Origin: Thunnus maccoyii
Taxonomy: Eukaryota; Chordata; Actinopteri; Scombriformes; Scombridae
Assembly: GCF_910596095.1 (NCBI RefSeq)
Contig: NC_056540.1
Span: 19,678,501-19,742,500, forward strand
Direction of reading: 5' to 3'
Length of the DNA stretch: 64,000 bases
The translations under genes were made by a program, and so were the position numbers. The notes beneath the pieces were generated by a model. It was not told the origin of the DNA. It did not search any database and saw only the letters and a list, made by a program, of their open reading frames with translations. This document shows, in pieces, positions 47,902-60,425 of the stretch (its first letter is position 1; the number at the start of each line of letters is the position of its first letter).

Positions 47902-50900
47902 CGTTGCCGTGTGTGAGTATAGACCCTGTTGCTTCTGGTTTCTAGTTTTAGTGGCTTCTTTAGTAAAGACAGGTACAAAGTAAACTCAGGAAAAGGTGCA
48001 GCCAAGTGCACACACCAAAACAACGATTCAATATGGTGCCCTACTTTGTGATTGGCCCACTAGTCCTCCTGTACTTCTTCTTCTGCTGTTTTCTGACAGA
48101 TTGGACTCTTGTAGAAATGTTTACTGACACCCAGCGACAGAAATGTTACTACAACTGATGTTGACACGATGCATTACTTTAAATATTCATATAAATCCCC
48201 TCCAGACATTCATTAAGACATATAAAAATACTCTGGTTGGAACAATAATGTGTGTCTGATATGGTTTGTCCACAAAAAAGTATAATTGCCACTTTAAAAT
48301 CCTTAAAATGGCATCTACTCCTTCTTCCTCATTCAAAATTAATATTATTTAGTCATTTTTTTAAGCAAAAGTGCCAAAACTTCAAGCTTACTTCAAATAA
48401 AGTCCATGAAATCTAATTGGAAGAACTGTTTGCCACTCTCTAATAGCTAGAACATATTTAGAGCTGCGGCGATTAGTCAATTAATCGATTAGTTGAAAGA
48501 AAATTAATCGCCAACTATTTTGATAATTGATTAATCGTTCTGTCATTTTTAAGAAAAAATGACAAAATTCTGGTTTCTTCAGTCTTGGGCTTTGGGAAAC
48601 ACTGATCAACATTTTTCACCATTTTCTGACATTTAAAAGACCAAACAACTAATTGATTAATCAAGAAAATAATTGACAAATTGATCAATAATGAAGATAA
48701 TTGTCAGTTGCAGCCTTGTTTTTTTGTTTAAATATTTGTGTTAATTGTAACTCCCCAAGCTCAGAGTTTTTGATTTTATTTTATGTTTCTGTAAACTGTA
48801 AGATGTATATTTTGTGTTATGGTCAATTTTGTGGTAGAAAAATTTGTAATTTGTAATTGTAAAATTACTGACTGTGAATAAATGAAGGATGTTGACCTGC
48901 TGAAGGCAAAGTGAAACAAACTTAAAGCTGCATTCAGTGATTTTTGAACAATATTAAAGAAACATATGAATACTTATAGAATATATATACTATAACCATG
49001 AAAAAAATTCCAAAACTCAGCTCATTGCTGATTTCCACAATAACCAAGTTTATTGCAGGTAATTTCTAATTAAATCCAAGTTTTTATTAAAAAAAGGTTT
49101 GTTTATATTTCATGATCCCATTTTTCCACTTTGGTATTTTATTTCAGAATGCCACTCGTCATCACAAAGTTTTTTATCTGTCAGTCAAGACAAACAAATT
49201 AGATGTATTTATTCATCTTAATTCAATTATTTATTTCATAATACTTTATCCTCCTCTGACATGTTATTTAGTAATTATGACTAATGTGGCATAAAGTTTC
49301 ACTTCCAGCAGGCACGATACATCATTAATATACCTGATTAATATGTTTTGTTCTCCACACAACTCCTGAAATAAAATCTGTCTTTTATCTCTAGAGGCTA
49401 AAAGTGAAAATTATATGAGTTTATCACTATCATTGATCCCTTTTACATAAAATGTAGGCATTTGATCAATTGTTTATATAGAAAATGTTGATCTGTAGAG
49501 TTTTATGTAGTTTGAATATGTTTTAAAGATTTCACAAAAGCCTGTTACAGAAATCTTTTTCATGATGGGAAACTTTTTTATTTGACAAACGAGACAAACA
49601 AATGCAAAAAAACAACAACAGGAATATGAATGAGCACAAACAGGTACAAGAGGTAAAAAGCAAGACCATTTTCAGTTATAATACAAAAACATTTCATAAA
49701 TTACAAATTCATTTCAAGCGACAAAACCGTCTCATCTCTCTTTACTTCAGATTTCTTGCTCCGCTGTCTGTGTGTCATTACAGCTGCTCGGGTCAAAGAC
49801 AAACAGGGAACGACTTTGCATCATGTGTTTAAAAACTCAGCAAAGTCAGTATTTCTTTCCTCCACACAAACCTTTTATCTACTTATCTACATGAAGATTT
49901 GACTGCTTCATTTACGCCCTCCGAGCCGCTGCATCCACACAAACAGCATCATAATAGAAATCGTCACAAGAAGAGAGACGGAGCGGCTGTGATTTTTTCC
50001 GTTACACAACAGAACATCGGGGTCATGCTCACACAGTGAGCCTGTTTTACGTACATGGTGGCTCAGTCACACTCTTAACCACATGCTTCACTACAAAAGC
50101 GCCTCAGTTCTCCGTCTGAATATATAACACTCAGAACAGTCGACAAAAAATTATTCTCCCTGATGAGGACGCAAGTGTGCAAAATATTCAGCTGAACTGT
50201 AAACAAACATGCATATTAAATATACTCAAGACAGACTGTAGGAGCAACAACATCTGGTTGCTTGAGGTGTCGTCAGTGACGTAAATTAAATGCATTAATT
50301 CACAAAGTCGAATGAGGAGGATAAGCTGCAGATTCGGAATAATACTGTTGTTATTAGATCACTGAATACGTCCACTTTAACTGCTCTGATGGGTGTTTTT
50401 TTCTTTTTCTTTCTATAAAATCCCTTTTCGTCCCTACAAAGCTTGTGTTCAGCTCCAGTTTGTGCCTCTCATGTGTGTATTATTATTACATTTGAGTCAC
50501 AGAACTAAGCTTTTGTGTTTCAAAAGATGTAATTTCAGACAAACGGAATGATTCTGAAGATATTCCCAGTATCCCCAAAGACTCTTCTGACCATATTGAT
50601 GAAAAAATATTAGGGCTGAACAATTAATTGAAATTGCAATATGGCCTTCTGCAATTTTCACATTGCAGGAGGCACAATATAAATTATATAAATTTGTTAA
50701 AGACGACATATGCCACTTTAAATTAATTTTAGTCGTGCTGCAGAGACGTTCTGGCTTACACAACATATTACACATCATATTCTTCACACTTAAGAATGTT
50801 ATTCAATGAAAATGAGAATAATGATGTAAAAATGATCTTTCCCTTTAATATCAAAAATTATATTGGAATTGCAATATCAGTCAAAAAATCTTAATTAGAT

Positions 50901-51603
50901 ACTTTTTCAAAATTGTTCAACCCTAAAAAATATTAAGTCTGCAGCAAAATGAAATAGATTTTTAACCTGCTTCCCAAGTTATGACTCTATTAACGGATCC
51001 AAACGAAGACAAACTTTATGTATCCAAATATTGTATAATTTGTATTCTGTGAGCCAAAATTAAACTGTTTTATTATCAGTTATATTTGTCTAAATTTATG
51101 TTACTTTACTTTTTATTTTAATTCAAAACTAAAAAACATAAACAGTATGTTTATATGTTTTTTGTGTTGTACAAAACATGTGAGGATATATTTAATTTCC
51201 AGCCACCTGGATGTAAAATACGGACACAATAATTTTTCATCCTGATGTTTAGAGGAGTCTCAGAGGATTCTGGACGTATCTTCAGTTGTATTGACAAGAC
51301 TGTTGTTAAATGACCTTCAAAATGTTTCAAAGATCTCAGGATATTTATCTGTCAGAAAATAACAGATGCTTATCTTACAGACTTGAATGTAATAACGCAT
51401 GAGAAACACAAACTGGGTTTAAGTGAGGTGTCGGGTGAGGATGATGCAGGGCTAATTAATGATGTAATGTAAGCTGAGCCCTGCTCAGATATCATTACAT
51501 GACGTGTTCATTTATGAAAGGTACCAAAATAAAAAGATGCAACAAAATTTAGATTGTGGAGACAAGTATAAAGACTTCAATCACCACTTCACTTCACTTC
51601 ACA
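47902..51603. other. Gap between hnrnpul2 and tmem179b
   Basis: No gene recognised. An AT-rich 'gattagtcaattaatcg' dispersed repeat lies at about 48455-48720. Another AT-rich repeat beginning 'agggctgaacaattaattg' lies at about 50610-50930. The high-numbered part should hold the tmem179b 3' UTR; AATAAA on minus at 49577-49582 is one candidate end but would imply a 2-kb UTR. Confidence 0.45.
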
Positions 51604-54600
51604 TTAGACAAAGATGGTGGGTGTTGCTGGAGGATGTGGAGGTGAGGCGGAGCCTTCAGACGGACTGTAGCCCAGCAGCAGATCCTTCTCCCGGGGAAGA
51701 CAAGGCCCGCCGATGTGCTGGCTGTGCGAGTGATAAAGCCGCAGGAAGGCCAGGATGGACTGGGTGAGCCACAGAGCCGTCACACACCACAGAGATGCCT
51801 GAGCAGAGAGGCGACAGAACTGTTATGTAGTACAGACTGTGGATGCTGGAGTGTGTCAGTGTGAAAGTGTGTGTAGCAGGATGCAGTCACAGATGTTTTT
51901 ACACATCAACAACATTCTAGTTTTTAATCCAGTTAAAGCTGCAATAATTGATTTTTTTCTGGCCACTCTGGGGCAGTACAACCACCTGTGAACCAACACT
52001 GACACTTTATAAAGTTGTTATGACGAATTTGTTATCAAACAGTCGATTATTTACACATCCAGCGGTAAAACATTAGCATTCATTTAGAGTTGTGTTTCTG
52101 TCTACCTGGCAAATATAAATACAATATTCACTCTCCTTTTCTCCTCTGATTTGGTTTCCACCAACTCCTGAGAAGAATATCTGTCTCTGTTGCTGCTAAT
52201 TGCTCCACTATGTTCACCAGCTAGTTGTTGACTTTGTCTGTCTGCCGTTTGGTGCTGAGCAGGTAGTGTACGGGGGTTTTTTAGAGCTTTTTCACTCTAA
52301 ACAGCTGCCTGGTGCAGCTGAAAACAACACTGATGAGAGCAGTGATAGTGAACCAAAAACTTGTGGGCCGTAAAACCAAAACCAGTGAGCTGGTTATAGC
52401 AAAGATGCTATAAAGCTCTATAGAGCAGGGGGAGTGACTTTGTATGTATGTGTGTGTGTGTGTTTGTTAAATTGTGGTCCTACCTGTGCCAGACTGAGCT
52501 CTGTGTAGAAGGAGGAGGTGTCCACATCCAGGTAAAGAGGGACAGACTGGGACTCGGCACAGCTGCACACAAACAAAAATAAAGAGATCAGACACTCACA
52601 GAAAGGCTTCAATAATCAGCCGATAACAAACACAACAACAAAGATCGACTTCCACTTGTTTGATGGGTCCTTTTATCAGCATGTACATCAGCAGTGTTTT
52701 TGGTTTCAGACAAAACTGAGGGATTCAAGAAAAAACTTGAACAGAAGAGGCAAGGAGAGATGATTTGACACTTTTTCACTGCTAAGTGAAACTTCAGAAG
52801 CTTCTCCTCATGTCAACATATCCAGTGCTACAACGCAGCATTTGACTCAGTTGTCACAAAAGTTTACTGATTACTTCCCAGAGGATTTTGGACCCTTTTT
52901 CTGGGGATCCTGCTTCAAAAGACATGGCTCTGTCCACTGTGTTGGACAATGAACTAATGAAGCTTCAGCTCACAGACGTTGACCTTGTTTCGTTCTGGAT
53001 GCTGGCTGCCAGTCAATGTCTCTCTCTGTCATAGCGGGCAATCAAATTTCTGTTGCCTTTCATAACCCGACTCATTTATGTGAGTCAGGGTTTTCCATTG
53101 TGACTCAAAGGCAAGAATAAAACTGAAATCAACTGTGAACACTGCTCTGCGTGTTAGTCTCTCACCCATCCCATCATGACTCGATCTCATTTCCCAGAAG
53201 CAAGTCCAAGTGTCTAACTGAGGTAAACAGAATAATTACTTTGGTCATTACAGCTGACAGTTGCATAACACATATTTACAGCCCAGTTTATTTTTCTCCT
53301 TTGTTTGTCACGTTAAGTTGTTTTTCCCTCATTTTCTAACAATCAGAAGTGGACCTTAAGATACAAAAGGCTGAGAACCCCTGATGTACTTTATAAATAA
53401 TTGTAGCCTTATTGTCCCTACTGGTTTTCTGTCATTCTTTGACAGTATGACTTAGAAAAATGTATTAAAAAGGTCTGAAAAAGTCTTAAATTAATTAGGA
53501 TAATACTGCAGAAACCATGATTACAGTTACTGGTAGAAACTAGACACAAGTTGGTACCATATAGAGATGATAAAAGATCTCTACCTGTATCAATATCAGT
53601 ATCAGCTAAATGAAAATGATTGTTTATTTCATACTGGCAGAAGATTCAATGTCAGTCATTCCTTGTTTGAAGCTGTTATGGTTCTGGTTGGTTTGTGGCT
53701 GACGGACAGACAGGTGCACAAGTTCTAACATCAGTATTTTGGGATCAAAAGTCTCTTAGACCAACTTGTCAGTCATAAACCAGCATCGACATGTATGACC
53801 ATCCATCCGACAACCTACCTGTACGGTCGTGTGTTGGCATCAGTCACGGTGTCACACCAGGAAACCAGACCCAGAGACAGGATGACACTGGCCCCTCCGG
53901 ACAGGAAGAGCACACACACACTCAGCAGGACCGTCAGGAAGGACGAAAACAGAGTGCTAAGCAGAAACACACATCACAGACCATGAGACACACTGAATGT
54001 GGCAGGAGCCATATGTTGACTACGTATGTGCCCACTAGAGCTGAAATAATTAGTCCATTAGATGATTGACACTGAAATAAAAAGCAACTATTTTGCTAAA
54101 TGATTCATCGTTTATGTAACTTTCTCAGGTTGCAGTGTCTGACTGCATAAAACAAGCAATTCAAGCCGTGACAACTTCAGTTTGGGCTTTATGTAATTAT
54201 GATGAACATTTTATCACAATTAAACCATTAATCAAGAAAATAATTGTTACATGCAGCCCTAAAATCCATGAACACTGTGATGCAGAACAGGCTATGATTT
54301 GAAATTTCAGGGGGTTGTTTACATGTCTGTACTGTTGTAGGTTACTTAAGACATTTTAACCACACACAGTAGCAAACTTGTCAAAATACAGACATTAACA
54401 AAAATAATGTCTGTATGTAGAAGCAGAGCACAATATATTGTTATATAATATTATTACAGCATAGATAGACAAGGTTACTTCTGGTCTTTCACTGAGCAGA
54501 TTAATTTGTTTACTAACTCAATGTCCTATGAAATGATGTTAACCAGAAGATTAGGCATATGATACGAATAGAAATGAGCTATGGGAGAATTTCCTTGTTT

Positions 54601-55283
54601 TTCTTACAGGTTCTTATTTTTTTATTTTCTTTTTCTCCTTTTCATGGGTGTTTTGTCTTTGGAGAATTGTGTTTTGTATTTATTTATGTTGTTAAATATT
54701 TAAAATTTAAACAAACTGAGGAGAAAATGTTATTTCTGGTCTTTAAAGTACACATGTACAAGTACCATTAAAGTACTACTACTGCAGCAGCAAATGGGTT
54801 GGTGCAAAGTATACAGTAGTACACGTACTACCGCTAATAATATTGCTGCTACAGTTGCAGTGACTGGAGTTCTGCAGTAATAATTAGGTCAGTAATATTA
54901 ATAAACATGTCATATATCACTATAATGACTGTAACGTTGTGTGTTTGTGTTGGTCCTCACTCGTCATGCCGTCCGTGCAGATAGAAGAGGCACCTCCAGC
55001 CCTGCGCGGCTCCGTACAGCACCGTGAAAATACCCACAAATGTGGCGAACTGGCAGGCTGACGGTGGACCCCACTGCTGCACCACCAGGTGAGAGACGTC
55101 TCCCGGCTCCCCCGTCATCTCGGCCCGGTTCTCGGTCCTCCAGTAGCCGGTGGAGAAGAGTGCGCAGCGGCCTTTGAAAGCGGAGCCGTTGAGAGCCATC
55201 GGGACGACCACCAGCAAGCCCGCCGCGATCGACAGGGCGTGAGCGGTGCAGTGAGCCAGCAATAGCCGCCGGTCCAGCTCCAT
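51604..55283 (-). CDS. tmem179b: Transmembrane protein 179B
   Basis: A four-pass membrane protein of unknown molecular function. Coding exons on the minus strand are 54961-55283, 53819-53956, 52484-52562 and 51604-51798. They total 735 nt (244 aa; human about 219). Hydrophobic segments are at about residues 7-31, 74-102, 109-141 and 182-202. The first loop has an NGS glycosylation sequon (32-34) followed by FKGRC, matching the SFSGRC region of human TMEM179B. The third exon encodes a loop (CAESQSVPLYLDVDTSSFYTE region) equivalent to the human segment before the last helix. The C-terminal tail is Pro/Ser-rich. The Met at 55283 is chosen because it directly precedes the family N-terminal helix; an in-frame upstream Met (55355) would add 24 residues unlike the family. 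The gene lies beside hnrnpul2, as in human. Confidence 0.92.
51945..52435. repeat. Dispersed repeat in tmem179b intron 3
   Basis: Same family as 19770-20225 (shared 'gagcaggtagt' and 'gaaccaaaa' in the same order). It lies between coding exons 51604-51798 and 52484-52562. Confidence 0.6.
54035..54265. repeat. AT-rich dispersed repeat in tmem179b intron 1
   Basis: Contains 'agagctgaaataattagtcc' and 'aattgttacatgcagcccta', the same family as 29595-29870. Confidence 0.65.
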
Positions 55284-55399
55284 GTCGGAAGTCAAACAAA
55301 GACTTAAACTGTGACGGTAATCACGCTGTAAAATAAAATCCAATAATGTCAGCACATGTCCTTGTGTTTTACCGTGTAGCGGCTCTCAGCGGTGCGGGG

Positions 55400-55440
55400 T
55401 ATTTAAAGATGACAGGGCGGGGACCGGGTCGTCGCTCTGC
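55400..55440 (-). promoter_or_regulatory. Candidate tmem179b core promoter
   Basis: On the minus strand a TTTAAATA box (55400-55407) lies about 117 bp upstream of the start codon, with a GC box (GGGCGGGG on plus near 55415) just further upstream. Composition is GC-rich from about 54960 to 55440. The assignment is positional and no start site can be seen. Confidence 0.3.
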
Positions 55441-55689
55441 ATTCCAGCCGTTACACAACTCCCTCCATATATGGTGATAACACAGAGGAGCAGCAGGCAC
55501 AGAGGTCTCACTCTGACACGGTTTCTAGGAGTCACGAAAAGGGACGAATAATTATCATCGGTTGTCATAATAATCGTAATAACAGAAGTAGTAGTGGTTA
55601 TACAGTATTATAACTTTATATAATTTAATATCCTGTTAATAAACACACAGAGTTTATTAACACTCAAATTTATATTTAGATTTGTAGTT

Positions 55690-55930
55690 TGGCCGGGCTA
55701 TTTATCAATGTTATATCAATATCGTGATATAAGACTAGATATTGACATAGATACTAGATATCGTAATATCGTGATATGGCATAAGTCTTTTCCTGTTTTA
55801 AAGGTTGCATTACAGTAAAGTGATGTCATTTTCTGAACTTACCAGACTGTTCTAGCTGTTTTATTATTGTTTGCCTTTACTCACTTAGTCATTATATTCA
55901 CATTACTGATGATTATACCATGGTCTGGGT
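55690..55930 (-). repeat. 'atatcaatatcgtgatat' dispersed repeat
   Basis: Reverse-complement relative of 61040-61410, sharing 'cagactgttctagc' and 'cattactgatgattat'. A third, poorer copy is at 32290-32565. Confidence 0.7.
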
Positions 55931-57989
55931 GAATACTCTTTTCTGATTGGCCAGCAGGTGTGTGTTAAAACCGCGGTGAGTACAGTGTGACAAGTTGTTA
56001 TGACAATGGTAAGCTCTTGCCTCATAACCTTTCGACTTTGAGTGCAAAACTTTCAACTTTCACTGAATGTAAACATTATATATAGCAATTTGTTTACTTA
56101 ATAACACATTAAAATATGTAGACAGAGATTGCCCTGAGAGTGCATACCTCATCCAAGGCTTCTTAACTGGTTAGATTAAAAATAGAAAATGTTAACAATT
56201 TTTTGATCTGGGCAAAGATCTGGATCTGCATCAAGACACAGAGTAAAAGACAATCATAATAACTGACTGATGTCAAGTTGATTTTTTCAGAGTATCTAAA
56301 TTATATCTGGGAATATTATATTCCACTCATTACTGCAGCTAAATTTAGTAAAATATAGGATATTGCTCAGAGTTATGCGTAATGAGGCAAAATGTCCAGT
56401 ATAAATGTTAAAATTTATACTGGATCAGAACCGCACCATTAAACAAAATAAATAAATGAAAAAACAAACATGGTGACATCTATGGTCTGCAATTAAAAAA
56501 TAAATAAATTTGTCGACAGGTTTTTGAGATATTTTGTTAACTAGGAGACAAACAACCTTCACCTTCTTGGTGGGTGCAATAACAGTATTACTACTCTTAT
56601 TATTACTACTTCTATTTACTTAAATTAATTCTAAAGGGGGGTCCATTGGGAAAATATCATCCAAAACCGATAATAATCATTGTTATTTAGTGAAAGGTCG
56701 AAAGTGGCGAACCTGGAAGACGCCACTTCGTTTTGTTTTTCAGTTTTGAGTCGAGTGAGTCATCTTCCTTTAATAAACGATCCTTGATGACGTGCACGCC
56801 GCGACGTCACGTCTGTTTTTTTGTTTTTTTTTAAACCAACTGGCCTCTTTTTGTCTGCTCATGCAGAGGATTTAATCAGCCTGCAGACAGATTGATTCTC
56901 TGGATGGTTCTGACTGATGAAGGACCTGATCAATGACGCCAATCGACAGTCATGTCCGGTTCAACAGCTCTGTGCTGTACTGTGAGGAGGCAGCAGGGCT
57001 AAAATTATACCTTCTTTATCCTAATTGTGTCAGTCTGGTTTAGTCAAAATGCAACATTTTTCTTTTCAGCTTTTGGATAAACCTGCAGACATTTTAAACT
57101 ACAAATTGCTAATGATACACTTTTAGGCCTAATAATTAAATTATAAAAGAAACACTAGATTTGCCGTCTTGTTGCCCATATTTAACACTTTTAAAATCAT
57201 TTTTACATATCCTGTAAAAGTCATGACTAAGAAGAGTCATGCTAATTTTCATTACAGCCACTGAATGAGATCCTGGGACACCATGTGAATTCAGCTTACT
57301 GAGGTCTAGTGTAGTTTAACATCATACTACAAAAACCTTGGTCCATAGCATGTTCTTAATGGCTTCATAGGAGTCCCAGTTGGATGCCACTGGTAGAGGA
57401 ATGTGGGGTGGAGCTGTGGTGAAATTCTTCCCTGTGTGACAGACAAAGGCATCCGTCCACCCCACCACTACCACCCTGATAAACCATAGTCTCTCAAATC
57501 AGCTCATATTATGTAGACATGTCTTCAGCTTTCATGATATGCAGACAACAGAACATTAAAAACACTGACGGAGCTAAAACACAAACTGTGGAACTAAAAC
57601 AAGGTGCAAAAGATTCAACTATCTGTAATCTACTGCATAAACTACAAGTACAAATGACCATTAACATTAAGCTCAAAACTATAAATCTGTACCAAAGTAT
57701 TTGTCAACGCATACTCGGAAAAAAGTTCCATAAAAATATAAATAATGTAAAATATTATTTTAATAAAATCATAGGATATCATACAAGCAATTGTCAATAC
57801 TATAATTGTCACAATGCAGGAGGTAAATTAATGAAAACACCACATAGGACTCACAGTATTACTGTAGTATTTACTCTACAGGCATGATTTATATGAAATT
57901 AAATAATAAATAGTGTATTCAACTTCTAAAACCTCTAAAACATCTTATTGAAAGCTAACAAAGAAATAAGACATGTGGTAACATGTGGT

Positions 57990-58110
57990 AACTAGAGATA
58001 AGAGGCATATTGCTGCAGCTCTACTGCAAGAGCTACGAGAGCACGATAATACGGGAAAAAATTCACATTAAGTGAGAAAGTTATAAAAATCCTGACCATA
58101 TCAATCATGA
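57990..58110 (+). repeat. Direct repeat, first copy
   Basis: Shares 'gataagaggcatattgctgc' and 'gaaagttataaaaatcctga' with 59165-59285 in the same order and spacing. Its element family is unknown. Confidence 0.75.
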
Positions 58111-59164
58111 TCATCGGCCAAAAGACAGTGAATTGTTGAACAAATAGACTAAATAGTGAAAGCTCGCCTTCAGGGACAGATGAACACTTAATGGGGTACT
58201 TGCTGAAGCCAAGTTTCCAGAGTGAATTACATCAGAACTGAATGGACGCAGTGTCTGTACCACTTAATTAAATTGGAACATTATGAGGATCATGAGGCTG
58301 CTATATAGGGCAGGTTTCCATTACAAACAAGGCCAAGACCAGATGTAGCTCAACTGTATGGAAATGTACTGAATGCACTGGGAATGAAGTAGATAATTAA
58401 TTTAACTGGTTATTAATTGTCAATTTTATGAATTTGAAATGTTGTTTTTTTCTGCACAAATTTGTTGTATTAAGCCATTTTGGCCACATAGGTTGTTTAC
58501 TCTGAATGCTATTTGCAACAATGCTATTTTGTTTATAAAAGTGTGGACTTTCATTTTCATTTTTGACAAAGGGACTTAGGATTTAAAAATGGACTGTGGA
58601 GTTCATGGGTCTACATATGGAAAAGAACAGGAACTGAATTAACAAGACTGTATGCTAGTTTATCTCCTATCACTACATTTTTTTAACATAATATCATTAT
58701 CATAAATGTTTAAAACTGTAATAATATAGGTGTTGAGACAACCCTCAATGTACAGGTGCTTTTGATTTGCAGTGTTACTGATACTATTCAGGAGACAGGG
58801 CTATAGCCAAGATACTGAGAAAAATACTGAGGTCATCCAAGTAGACTCACCGTCCCCAAATAATAAGGAAGAGCTTAGAAAAAAGTAAGTATAGTTTGTA
58901 GTTTATGTATATATGTATATTTTGTTGTTATTTTTGTTTGAAAAGCTGTACAATTTTCTCTATCCACCAGGAATAAATTCTGGAGGGGAAGAAATGTTCA
59001 ATTGATATTTCGTTACTCTATGTATTTGTTCACTTTTCTTGACCTTGAAACTGATCACATTTGAAGACAATGAGTCTAAACAAATATTGGTTTCTGCTGT
59101 TTAAAAACCCACTGTCTAAAATGTAAACTCTAATTCAGGTGTGCATATTCCCAGAAAAAAAAAA

Positions 59165-59285
59165 CAGAGATAAGAGGCATATTGCTGCAGCTTTACTGCA
59201 AGAGCATGATACCAGAGGAAAAAATTGACATTAAACCAGAAAGTTATAAAAATCCTGACCACAATCAATCATGCAGAAGTTGTTG
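59165..59285 (+). repeat. Direct repeat, second copy
   Basis: Second copy of 57990-58110, 1.18 kb away in the same orientation, with small deletions and substitutions. Confidence 0.75.
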
Positions 59286-59382
59286 CCCTACTAAACAGCT
59301 GAAATGTATCGTAATCCAACTGGATTTTACATGTTACATCCCTCATGTAATCCCTGCACGTCACTTTCTAATATTTGCAGCG

Positions 59383-59450
59383 GGGGGTGCCCCGGCCGGG
59401 AATCGAACCATGTTTTTATGTTATGCGCCTGAACCATTAAAGCCAGTTCA
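59383..59450 (-). repeat. tRNA-like fragment (SINE head or tRNA relic)
   Basis: The minus strand contains GGTTCGATTCC (59399-59409), a perfect RNA polymerase III B-box. It is preceded by sequence of the form TGGTTCAGGCGCATAACAT, which matches the tRNA-like head of the SINE at 12786-12980. The A-box is degenerate and the stems do not pair well, so it is not an intact tRNA gene. Confidence 0.5.
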
Positions 59451-59760
59451 GATCAATTATTCGCATCGAGACTGGATGCAACTTGCAAAAGAATCCGTGA
59501 CGTCTGATTGTAAACGTTATAAAACTGGGCCGTTCACGTCACAGCAACGAACAGACACAGATGACCGTTTCCATAGCAGCGACGTACAGTCGTTACCCCA
59601 CATTACTTCTGCGTTGATACATCGGCCATCAGGGCGCCCGTATGCTTGCATACTTCACTAATAAAACAGATTCTGATAAAGCAACGCTGCCCACCAATAA
59701 TTGACGATTATCGATTATACGTCTTTATTGAAAATACCGGTTTTGTTCGCTGTGTCAAAA

Positions 59761-59833
59761 TGCCGAAACCCGGGATCGAACCAGGGACCTTTAGATCTTC
59801 AGTCTAACGCTCTCCCAACTGAGCTATTTCGGC
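59761..59833 (-). tRNA. tRNA-Phe (anticodon GAA)
   Basis: A 73-nt gene on the minus strand. The acceptor stem GCCGAAA pairs perfectly with TTTCGGC and is followed by discriminator A. The A-box region reads TAGCTCAGTTGGGAGAGCG. The anticodon loop is ACTGAAGAT with GAA in position, and the T arm is CCTGGTTCGATCCCGGG (GGTTCGA B-box). No intron, and CCA is not encoded, as expected in a eukaryote. The first four bases after the gene in transcription order are TTTT-poor (ttttgacacagc begins immediately), giving a plausible polymerase III stop. Confidence 0.96.
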
Positions 59834-60425
59834 GATAAAAACCGCAATATGCGCACGTCAAATTTATACACAAACACTAAAGGACAGCGTCTGAACATTT
59901 CAAATATGATATGAATTGATTAACAGTAATTACTGGACCGATATCGCTTGAAACAGCTTGAACCGTCAGTTAGGTTGACTTTGTGTCTCCATGACTACGG
60001 ACTAATGAAACGTCCCGTACGTTACGCTGACGTAATTTTCGCTCCCACATTCAGCGCAGAGGCTGCTGGGAAGAAAAGGTCAAGAATCGACGCCAGTGGA
60101 CGCCGATCTAACGCTGGCAAGAAAGACTATCGCTTTGTTGAGAGAAAAAAAACCAATGCCACAGCCAAAACTGCCAAAACAACGTGTCTGTCTGCTGTGA
60201 GACCTCTGCGCGTTTTTGCTTACAATACAGCAAATATTACAATGACATGTCGCCCGTTTTACTGAGCCTCAGTCGACACTAGCTAACGTTAGCTGGCTAG
60301 CAGCTGCATTGTTATTGTTTTCGCTTTTTTTTAGGTGGCCTCATAAACATTAGTCCCAGACGTTCCCCAGCCGAGGCAGGGGCCCGGGACTGCCTGAGTG
60401 ATGTTTTTCTGTCCGTCCCGGGAAG
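59834..60425. other. Upstream flank of hs6st2
   Basis: This moderately CpG-rich stretch between the tRNA and the hs6st2 start codon probably holds the hs6st2 5' UTR and promoter. It includes 'agctaacgttagctggctag' near 60280. No TATA box in a convincing position and no other gene were seen. Confidence 0.45.

Larger units (their letters stand above)
55931..59760. other. Gap between tmem179b and tRNA-Phe
   Basis: No recognisable gene. Two directly repeated segments of about 120 bp lie at 57990-58110 and 59165-59285. A tRNA-like fragment is at 59383-59450. The 122-codon open frame at 57519-57887 shows no domain, no splice context and compositional noise, so it is not called as a gene. Confidence 0.45.

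Noticed and set aside
57519-57887. 122-codon open frame between tmem179b and the tRNA
   Set aside because: AT-rich, with no recognisable domain, no homologue I can name and no splice or promoter context.
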